DNA from: Cololabis saira
Taxonomy: Eukaryota > Chordata > Actinopteri > Beloniformes > Belonidae
Direction: 5' to 3'
Length of the DNA: 64,000 bases
Assembly: GCF_033807715.1 (NCBI RefSeq)
Contig: NC_084596.1
Location: 31,814,879-31,878,878, forward strand
Below the pieces are notes generated by a model. It was not told where the DNA came from. It saw only the letters and a list, made by a program, of their open reading frames with translations, and did not search any database. Shown here piece by piece: positions 55,896 to 64,000 of this stretch. Position 1 is the first letter of the stretch. Every line of letters begins with the position of its first letter. The translations under genes were made by a program, and so were the position numbers.

Positions 55896-56999
55896 GACAC
55901 AGATACAAGGCTAACAAAACATCAACTAATGTTTGACAAACTAAGAGTGATCACTAATGAAAGGAATAAAAGAAAAAGACCCAACAGATCTGAAGCAACT
56001 TACCAGCTGAGGACCGAAGATGCCTCTCCACATACAGACGTAAACAAAGTGCTCTGCCGGGATGGAAGTCGCCAGGAAACCCGACCTGATCAAGTCTATT
56101 TGTGCTCATTCCGCTTGAGCTTTATCCTATTACTGTCTTTACCTGACGGTGACATCCATTAATCCAGTGTTTGGCGTGCCGAGGGACAGGTTGGCTTTGC
56201 TTACATACTGTTGCTCTTAAGGTCAGTTAATGTTTATGTGGCCCAGCATGGGACCAATCCGGAGGCCAAATCATTTTATTAGTTAAGACAAAGCACATAA
56301 AAGGCATCAATATATGTTGAAACTAAGAGGTTCAGCTGTAGATGTGAGGAGGGAAGTTTAGTTTGTCCTATTGCGTCAACAAATCGCTTGTGCACATGCA
56401 GTGTCTTTTTTTCTTTTTCCTGCCCTAAGTGTTGCCGTTAAATATTAGAGGAATACTTGACATCATTTTCTAGAAAAAGAATAATCTGTCCATCTATTGC
56501 CTATACTTGCTTAATCAAATGCGGGGTCACGAGATCTGAGGAAAAGAAGAGTGAATTACAAATGTTCTTGAATTTGGTAACACTGGTGTTTGTTTCACTC
56601 AAATCTGGCAAACGCAATTTGACCGCTCTGACATCAGCTCTTGAATTATCCGTTCACATGCACGGAGGTCATTTCCTGACCATGAGCTCTACATCCTTGA
56701 TTGAATGATGGGTGGTTTGTGTGGCGTTGATGTGGTGAACTCCACACGAGGATGCGAACAGATCCCACCATCAACTGGACCAGAGCCAGATGGATCTCAG
56801 TATTGTGTGAGTTGTAACTGCTGCAGAGCTGCAGGGGTACAAAATGTTCACACATCCTGATGACATTTTGAGGTTGTTTTTAAGCATAAAGACAGAATTA
56901 AAAACAACATGAACATCCGATCTGTTAGATCTTTACTGCAAAATTCCAATAGAAAACCACAGGGGGTAAAAAAACAACAAAAAAATATTGGAAAAATTA
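55896..56999. other. Intergenic, nothing recognised
   Basis: No recognisable gene or repeat. Small open frames (for example plus 55929-56162 and 56457-56708) have no family resemblance that I can see. Confidence 0.5.
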
Positions 57000-58125
57000 T
57001 TTAAAAAACAAAAAACAACCACAGCTTACTTGTATAAGTATGAACACCCCTCCTAAGTAATACTTTATAGAAGCATGTTGTGCCTTTATTACAGTATGAG
57101 ATCTTAGTAAACAAGACTATATTATTATCACACATCTTTGGATTTAATTTCAATCTTCTTTGCAAAAGAGAGAAATTTAAAGTTCCTTTAAATTGTGAGG
57201 AAAGCTCCCGTGTAGCTTTTTTTGTTTTGTTTTTTAAAACTGGTTTCCAATGGGATTGAGCCTGGCCAGTACTAGACTTTGGTTTTCCTTCTCTGAAGCC
57301 ATGTCCTGGTTGATTTTGACATATTTGACATATTTTTAAATCTCTGATCTTAAATCTTTTAAGCACTGTTTGGATCTGTTTTAATTGATTTTATTGTTAC
57401 ATTATATATTAATTGTAACTTAATATTTGTTTAATTGACTGTTCTTTTGTTGTTTTGTTTTTGTTTTTTTGTTTTTTACTTTTGTATTTGCTCGACGTCA
57501 TTGTAAATGAGGGCTCGCCCTCAATGATTTTCGAGTTTAAATAAAGATATATATGCTTTAGGAAGGTCCCCTTTATTTTAAGCTTATTTTGCACGTTTGT
57601 GCACCAAATTATCTAGGTATTTGGAGCCATTCATTTTGCCAGGTATCTTGACAAGCCACAGCACAGCACCGTGCCTCACTGTTGATATTGGATGATTTTC
57701 TGTAGTGGCTTTGCACCAAACATAACTTTGTAAAATTAAGGCCAAAAATTTCAGCCGTTTACTCATCAGACCATATTTTCTTACATGGTTTGAGGTGAAT
57801 GAATACATTTTGGTATCATTCAGGTGGGCTGGCACACTCTTTTTTTTTCAATAACAAGCAGCGTCTGTCTAGCCACCCTGTGGGAGATAGTCTCATGTAA
57901 ACAGTGATCAGTACCTTCTAGAAATTCCTGTAGTTCCACTTAATAAGCTCTTTTTTCCCCTCATCATCTCATCAACTTTGGGCGGTCCACCCTGATCTTT
58001 GCAATGTTTCTGTGACGCCACATTTCTCCTCTTATTGATGGTGATTTTGATAGTGTTCCTGGTGCATTCACTGCCTTTGGTATTCTTTTTTATCCCTCTC
58101 CAGATTGGTACTGCAAATAACCCCG
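57000..58125 (-). mobile_element. Tc1-like transposon relic, interrupted
   Basis: On the minus strand the frame around 57800-57600 reads YVWCKATTENHPISTVRHGA then VLWLVKIPGKMNGSKYLDNL. This corresponds to the Tc1 transposase stretch YVW...NTIPTVKHGGGS-MLWG.....G.MN...Y. The sequence to the right (CTTGAC, ATCATCTCATCAACTTTGGG with CGGTCCACC) fits the antisense of the helix-turn-helix part of the same transposase. The left part (about 57000-57375) looks like the element's distal end. A LINE tail (57385-57556) separates the parts. All frames are broken. Confidence 0.6.
57385..57556 (+). mobile_element. LINE 3' tail inserted in the Tc1 relic
   Basis: ATTGTAAATGAGGGCTCGCC then CTCAATGATTTTCGAGTTTA and AATAAAGATATATAT is the 3' noncoding end of an L2/CR1-type fish LINE, preceded by a T-rich tail region. 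Only the tail is present, as is common for 5'-truncated insertions. Confidence 0.55.
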
Positions 58126-59612
58126 TCAGGAAATAAAGGTTTTACTTGCTCTGTTTTTAAAACATCCACCAGTTATTCTTTAACTATATGTGAACCTGGT
58201 GTATTTTTAGTGAAAGGAACCATAGGAAAGTGTTTAGTATTTCAGAACTCCAGTTGTGAGAGTCTCTCTATCCCCAGCTCTTTGTTGGTGCCCCATTTCC
58301 CTCAAAAATGTGCCCTCTTTGCATTCTGTGACCCAGAAAATAGAGTCCTTACTGGGTAATAATCCAAACCAGTCAGAGCCTCAGCCCCTCTGACACCTTC
58401 AGCACCTGGTTCCCATAACGCTGCAGGGAGAAATGTTTCCCCCACGATTTCCCACAGTAGATCCAAACATAAAACAGTTGACAGTGAAGAGGGTTTATGG
58501 TTGAGTAAGTCTGCCAGTACGCCAACTTTCGCACGAGCGTCAGTACAAATCAACACAGAATGAAATTTAAAAAATGATCCCAGATTTTTGTTTCGTTTGG
58601 ATTCTGTTTTTTTGATGCTTCTCTGCAAGTGCGTCCAGACTTTGGGACATCAAAAAAACTCTTCAAAGTGCTGCAGCAAGTTCTTACAATAGCCCCACCA
58701 TGTGGTCCTGTGCTAAGGTTTGTGGTGTTGATTAAAGCACGGAGTCCTGGTCTGAGGAAAGTAAACACATGGGGAGTCAAACAGCTCCACAAAGAAGAGA
58801 GGTATGAAGAATGCAACAGTGAAACACAGGTCTTGTTAGAGGTAACACAACTGCTGTAAACTGTCCTTCTGTGAACCTTCAGTTGGGCAGGACACGGTCT
58901 CCACTGCAACTCCTGACTATGTTAAGGGTGTGCACTGACTGGAGGGAACTTTCTAATTTTTTTTTTTAAGCAATCGATGCCAGAAGATTAAATATGAAGA
59001 ACAAGGACTTAAGTGGTGCCAATCACTGATCATCAGTTAGTGTAATAATCTCTGTAAAAACAGGTTTTGTCAGATCGCTGGTTTGGACCAAACAGGTATG
59101 TGTTAACACAGTTAATGCGAATGCCAATGCGTTAGGACATCAGCTGTTAGATAAGTAATTGTTGCTGAAAATCAATTAGCGAAGGTTTATAAGATAATTT
59201 CCAAACAATATAGAGTCTAGAGTCTAGAGACACACAACGTGTTTGGAAAAAAACTAACTCAGCTATTAGCATAAACCCTCATACCAACCATCAAGCACGG
59301 ACTTGAAGGACTTCAGCTACAGGACCTGGGCTCCTTGCTGGCACTAAGTAGACTCTGAACTCCTCTTTTTACAAAAGGTTTCTACAGACACTGCAAGAAG
59401 TAGAGAGCACTTCTTAAAGACAATCAAATATTCCCTCAAATGAGTTGAAACAATGTTTTTAACATGTAAAAAAATCTTTATTGTCACTTTAAAAAGGAGA
59501 CCAAAACATGCTCAGCCCTTCGTTTTCTATTTTAAACATTTATTCCAGGACAGACCCAAATTTCAATTTCATCCTTTGCTATAAATAGAAACAGCGTCAT
59601 ATCTCCTCATGC
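58126..59612. other. Intergenic, nothing recognised
   Basis: No gene supported. Overlapping open frames of 76-119 codons on both strands at 58302-58909 translate to sequence without domain features. A duplicated TAGAGTCTAGAGTCTAGAGA lies near 59212-59231. Confidence 0.45.
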
Positions 59613-60423
59613 GGGCCCGAGCACTTACAGTGCGAAGGCCCTATTGTATCTGTAGGAAATGTTTGTGTTTTTCTCGTTTTTCTTTCGAATGAGGGCCTTT
59701 TTGCCCCCCTAAACGTGCCCCAAAAGTCACCAAGTTTTGCATGCAAGCCAGGCCTGGCGAAAAATTAGATATTTAATGGTTTGCATTAATGGGCATGGCC
59801 TAATGGCTCAACAGCACCCCCTAGAAAATTTTCATGCACGAAAATCGGTACACACCTGTATCATGTTGCAAATTAAAGAAAACTCTCTTGGCACCATGGC
59901 CGAAACCAAACAGGAAGTCGGTCATTTTGAATTAATCGTGTAATTTTGGCGTAATTTATGCCATTTTTTCGGCCGTTAATGCGGCCCGAACCGTAACGTG
60001 CACCCAGGTGTGTTATACATCAAAATGTGTGTCTCGATCCTGCGACGATGGGCATTACTTTTCTCAGTCAAAAGCGTTACCGTGGCGACGATACACGCCA
60101 AAAAGCGCGCCCCCCCCCCCTTCATCTGATTGGTCCATATTTGATAGTTCCTATTTTCTGCCATAACTTTTGAATGGTTTGACATAAAGACTCATGGGTG
60201 GTGTCATCGGACTCGGTTTTGAGTCCTTGAACATAATTGGCATGAATTAGCCCCGCCCCTTCTTCTGATTGGTCGATATGTGATAATTCCTATTTTCTGC
60301 AATAACTTTTGAATGGTTTGACATAGAGAGTCGTGGATGGTGTCATTTCTGATATGCTTTTGACGATAAGTTGAGTTTTATGTGAACAGCAAAGGCACTT
60401 TTTAAAGCTGCTTGCAGCTTTAA
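59613..60423 (+). repeat. Unclassified teleost interspersed repeat, copy 2
   Basis: Second copy of the family at 48499-49210, same orientation on the plus strand. It starts GGGCCCGAGCACTTACAGTG and ends AAGCTGCTTGCAGCTTTA. It is longer at its 3' part: the block CTGATTGGTCCATATTTGAT... CTTTTGAATGGTTTGACATA is present twice (about 60125-60192 and 60258-60325). Confidence 0.7.
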
Positions 60424-60559
60424 ATCAGCATTTACAACTTTTACACCAAATTACTTGAAAATGTAGTTTGCTGCAATGAAAACGTTTTGTAACTTAGGTC
60501 CAAACAACCTGCTGCTCTACAGTGGGTGTTGTTACCTGCCCCTAGGATAACTGCAGCGG

Positions 60560-61062
60560 TTAGGCAGAGCAGAGCTGTGGAGGAGCGTGCAGCTGCAGAC
60601 TGCTGCACACAGATGTGGGGAGCACGTGGTTTCTGGTAGCAGCCCTACGGGTGCTCCACTTCCCCTCACGTTTGGATTCCTTCACTTGTTGAGCGTCTCC
60701 TGTTGCTGCTGCTGCGGGTACCAAGGATCCACCCTCTTTCCCAGCATCTCCCCGAGACAAAACAAGGAGAAGTCGTCTGGGAGAAGTTTGCATCCACAAG
60801 TCCTCAGCAACAGTCCACTGGCAGCAGCAGCAGCAGCAGCAGCAGAATAAGAAGTTACCTGGGCCGAAGGAGGTGGACCCCAGCGTGAAAAAGTCACGGA
60901 TGGAGCTCTGATTTTTATTCCACCACCTTCTCTCCTGTCAACAACCCCGGGGACACTGGGATACCTGCGGATTGGAGGTGCTGTGGAGTTCCAGTGCGAT
61001 GCTGTGGATGTGACTTCAGGCAGCAGCCCATCAACGACAGACCCCCTAAATCACAATGAAAG
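60560..61062 (+). CDS. colec12: Probable colec12 exon 1 (5' UTR and first seven coding bases)
   Basis: The sequence CACAATGAAAG ends at 61062 and is followed by a donor, GTATGC. The coding part is ATG (61056-61058), AAA and one G, giving M-K then a codon starting with G. COLEC12, a type II membrane scavenger receptor with collagen-like and C-type lectin domains, starts M-K-D and lies divergently beside CLUL1 in human, exactly the position and strand found here. The region before is GC-richer than its surroundings and includes a (CAG)8 run. The left edge is approximate. Seven coding bases are too few to prove identity by sequence; the call rests on synteny and the ATGAAAG/GT pattern. Confidence 0.55.
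60822..60845 (+). repeat. (CAG)8 trinucleotide repeat
   Basis: Eight uninterrupted CAG units in the probable colec12 5' UTR, about 210 bases before the ATG. In other frames it would read as poly-Ser, poly-Ala or poly-Gln, but no supported coding frame covers it. Confidence 0.9.
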
Positions 61063-61240
61063 GTATGCTCAGTTAGAGGTTAAATAATCCCCAAATTAAG
61101 TGTTTCTGCAAGACATCAACGCCACGTGTCACTGTTGACAAGGTGATGCGTTTTTGTGCTCACGCAACCCCCCGTGGGTCTCTCTTTGTCGCTCCGCTGG
61201 TTCTGGTGCGGGACCTGAGGAATGCGTGGGCTACAACTCA

Positions 61241-61393
61241 AGGCTGATTTATGGTTCCGCGTTACACTAACGCGGAGCCTACGGCGTAGGGTACGCGGCA
61301 CACGCACCGTACGCTGCGCGTCTCCGCGTACACTACGCCGTAGTCTACGGCGTAGACTCTGCGTCGATTTAACGCGGAACCATAATTTAGGCT
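61241..61393. mobile_element. Harbinger-like MITE, 153 bp, almost fully palindromic
   Basis: Starts AGGCTGATTTATGGTTCCGC and ends GCGGAACCATAATTTAGGCT. Both sides are flanked by TCA (61238-61240, 61394-61396), a 3-bp target duplication. The inside is CG-rich with repeated TACGGCGTAG and CGCGTACACTACGCCG motifs. It is related in its ends to the element at 15542-15992. Confidence 0.8.
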
Positions 61394-61542
61394 TCACATC
61401 TGCTTTCAATAACGGGGCTCTGTTTTGGGGATTGTTTTGCATCTGTCCTGTGATGCACATCAGAGGGTAACCGACTAAAAAAAAGAGAGAAAATATTCCA
61501 CATACATACAAAAAAAAACCAAAAGCGTCATCCGGAGGCTAT

Positions 61543-61929
61543 ATGCCGCGTTCCATTTGTCCTCGGAAGTGGGAATTTCCAAGTTCCCAGTCGGATTTTT
61601 CAACTGGAACGCCCCTCGAAGTGGGATTTCCCACTGGGAAAGTGGGAGAGTCTTCACCACCCCCGAGTTCATATTCCGAGATGGCTGCCCCGGTTGTAAA
61701 CAGTAGAAGAGAGCTTCGTAGCACTTCATTCTAGTTTTGGTCACACTAAATCAGTCATATACAAGTATTGTTTGGCATATATATGCTGCTATAGTGTAAT
61801 TTACATTTTTCATGTGGTATATGCGACCTACAAACTTGTTCACCTACTTTGTAACTGGAACGCTGATAACTCGGCTATGACGTCATTCCCATTTCCGAGT
61901 TCCGACTTCCGAGGTAAATGGAACGCAGC
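61543..61929. mobile_element. MITE with GCGTTCCATTT ends, 387 bp
   Basis: GCCGCGTTCCATTTGTCCTC at 61543 is mirrored by the complement of GCTGCGTTCCATTTACCTCG at 61929. Inside the ends are CGGAAGTGGGAATTTCC and its counterpart CATTTCCGAGTTCCGACTTC. No clear target duplication, so no superfamily is assigned. No coding capacity. Confidence 0.7.
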
Positions 61930-62183
61930 TTTTATTCACTTTTTTTGTTTTGATTATCGATTATCGATCCCCTTGAATATCAGGTATTTAGTCACATGTG
62001 TGCGACTTGCTTTACTTTAAAGTTTTAAATATAACTGGGATGTATTGAAAGAAGTATTGAGCGAGACTTTCTGTTACACAGTAAAGCTTTTATATGACTT
62101 ATATCCAGCCTGCTTTCCAACACCGGCTGCAAAACACAGCAGAGGAAACGGCATGGATCATGCTCGTCAGTGGCTTTATATTT

Positions 62184-62217
62184 ATGGGTCTCTGATCTGC
62201 CTGGATCAGAGACCCAT
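62184..62217. repeat. Perfect 14-bp stem, 6-base loop hairpin
   Basis: ATGGGTCTCTGATC (62184-62197), loop TGCCTG, then GATCAGAGACCCAT (62204-62217). No flanking T-run follows and no gene is associated. Possible cruciform, small structured RNA or chance. Confidence 0.6.
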
Positions 62218-63844
62218 GTGGTTCTCTGAAGTTTTGCACGTTGCTAAATTAATATCTTGGTTTGTCATTCTTAACCTCAAAGGCCACACTTGTTAGACCT
62301 GTTGCGTTGATTGTCGCCCCACTGCTGCCCCCTGACGGCCAGTCTCGGGAAACAGAGGTTTAACTGAATCATACAGCAGGCTGCATCCTGGATGTTATTG
62401 GCGTGCTAGACGACTACAGGTCATGTTATTGCATTGTGAAGCAGTGGGGTTTATTTGGAAAGTACATTCTGTTTCAGTCCAACAGAACGCAGGTCTTAAC
62501 TACTAATGGTTCCATTTGAATCCATGTGAAAAGACCTGAGCAGGAGCAACAATCCTCTTGTTAATCTCATTTTATGACAATAGTGTTTCATGAATCATCT
62601 TTTACACTTTATATTTTTCCTCATAGACATAGACATGGTATCAGTAATGTCATTCTTAAAGAGACAGCGAGGAAAATGTGTATAATGCTCTAAAACCCAA
62701 GGTATTGAATGCATATTTACAACAGTACAGGTATGTTATTTCTCTGAACGTATCCCTGGATTGCTTATGTCATTTGAAAGGTCTGTAGAGGATTGATGCC
62801 ACAAAACACAATTGAAAGCAAAACCTAGTTGTTGAGCAGGTAAAACCTCGAAACTCTAGATTTTGACTCAGGAGTCAGTTGTTCATGGCTTGTCCAAAAC
62901 TATTACCGTATATTCTTAGATTTGTGTTTGTTTTCTTCCTAGTTTGTTATTGTTTTGTGTTTTTTTTTTTTTAGACGTGAGTCCCTGGAGAAAAAAAAAA
63001 CTGTTACATTTCTCAGAGACCACACATACACTGGATCTGAATGTTTGTCAGTCAAATAACCACGTATCTCAAACACTTCGTCTTGTTCTTCACTCGGGTG
63101 GTATTCTACACCAAACTGTGGACATTCTCTAATAAATAAATAAGAATGAAAAGGAAACCTTTCGGTCCAAATATTAGTATAAAATAAGGACATAAAAATA
63201 CAAAAATATGTTGACAACCTGTTCAAAAGTTGGAAGTGCACGAGAGAGAGTCATAGTCGAGCTGTCAAGAGATCATCCTCGCTGCATTGGGTTGATGTGC
63301 TTGTAACCTAGCAACAACTGGATTGATGACATCACTCGCAGCAATGACAGGTAACACAGGTGAGGTGAGACAAGATGGACAAAAACTCACAGCCAGTTGT
63401 TCAGTAACATGTTCACGATTACGGCATCTGTTGCTTATCTGCATTTACTCTTAATGCTCCATCTGCAGTCTTGCAGATACACTCCGAAATCCATCTAAAT
63501 ATTGTAATGGAGTCTGAAATATAGGTTTGTGCAGCATTGATTCGCTGTGAACTCATTAGTGTCTAAATGCTAAATTTTATCAGTGAGATCCCATCCCTAC
63601 AATGGTCAAGGATCAAAGGAAGTTATTGTTTCAACTTCCTTATTGCTGTCAGTTCTGCTCTTTCCCTAATTTCAAAAGATCTTCTTTTCAGTCTACCTGG
63701 ATTTGAAGTCTTTTGTAGGGATTACTTGAATTTGGCAAGCTCATTACCTGCTTCATATGTAAACAACTTGCAGGAGAGCCCTTTTCCATACTTTCTTAAT
63801 AACTGCAGGCAAGTCCATTGCATGGCGTCACATATTGACGAACA

Positions 63845-63955
63845 ACCATCACAAGAAGATGAAAACCCCACACAGAACGACTCCGTCTGGGCCCAGGAGT
63901 TGAGCCAGGAACCTTTTTGCTGTGAGTCAACAGTGCTAACCACTTATCCTCCCAA
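63845..63955 (-). mobile_element. tRNA-derived SINE fragment (DANA/Mermaid/HE1-like)
   Basis: On the minus strand GTGGTTAGCACTGTTGACTC then ACAGCAAAAAGGTTCCTGGC and later TCTGTGTGGGGTTTTCAT follows the order of the common teleost SINE body. That body has TGGTTAGC-CTGTTGCCTCAC as A-box region, AAGGTTC-GGTTCGA as B-box region, then TCTGTGTGGAGTTTGCATG. The plus-strand open frame over this region is therefore not a gene. Confidence 0.7.
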
Positions 63956-64000
63956 GAATATGTAACATGTGGAAACGCAGTCCTTTGAGTGTTTTAAATA

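Larger units (their letters stand above)
61063..64000 (+). other. Probable colec12 intron 1 (partial)
   Basis: Follows the donor at 61063. It contains two MITEs (61241-61393, 61543-61929), a short perfect hairpin (62184-62217) and a SINE fragment near the right edge. I searched for the next expected acidic exon and did not find it, so it probably lies beyond 64000. Confidence 0.4.

Noticed and set aside
58302..58909. Overlapping 108- and 119-codon minus-strand open frames
   Set aside because: No domain, signal peptide or splice context; the neighbourhood is repeat-derived.
63567..63965. 132-codon plus-strand open frame near the right edge
   Set aside because: Its second half is antisense to a tRNA-derived SINE, and the first half has no family resemblance or splice support as a colec12 exon.

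Overview
The window is vertebrate nuclear DNA, almost certainly from a ray-finned (teleost) fish, probably a percomorph. The evidence is intron-rich genes with canonical GT/AG boundaries, a protein set matching the human chromosome 18p11.32 neighbourhood, and typical teleost repeats (hAT and PIF/Harbinger MITEs, Tc1-like relics, RTE and L2/CR1-type LINE tails, a tRNA-derived SINE). There is no bacterial, phage or CRISPR content. I found no undescribed multi-gene system; the interest lies in gene structure, repeat archaeology and a few unusual residues.

Layout. Positions 1-1.5 kb, minus strand: the first coding exon of adcyap1 (PACAP precursor) and its probable 5' noncoding exon and promoter; the rest of that gene lies off the left edge. 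1.5-10.9 kb: intergenic DNA holding a hAT MITE with perfect target duplication, a Tc1 relic, a tubulin-exon relic and a second hAT MITE. 10.95-47.8 kb, plus strand: yes1, a Src-family tyrosine kinase, complete. It has one noncoding exon, an 11.6-kb first intron and eleven coding exons (22920-44733) that sum to 1644 nt, or 547 residues, followed by a 3' UTR of up to about 3 kb. 47.87-54.6 kb, minus strand: clul1 (clusterin-like 1), complete. Its eight coding exons sum to 1398 nt, or 465 residues, with a signal peptide and two five-cysteine clusters. 54.8-60.4 kb: repeat-dominated intergenic DNA (AAT microsatellite, LINE reverse-transcriptase fragment, Tc1 relic split by a LINE tail, second copy of a dispersed repeat). 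60.5-64 kb, plus strand: the probable first exon of colec12 (5' UTR plus seven coding bases) and the start of its first intron.

The order and orientation adcyap1 (-), yes1 (+), clul1 (-), colec12 (+) matches human 18p11.32. One difference is that TYMS and ENOSF1, which lie between CLUL1 and YES1 in mammals, are absent from the 0.1-kb yes1/clul1 gap. The genes are not an operon; they share only a conserved neighbourhood. yes1 encodes a membrane-anchored signalling kinase, adcyap1 a secreted neuropeptide precursor, clul1 a secreted clusterin relative, and colec12 (if correctly called) a scavenger-receptor collectin.
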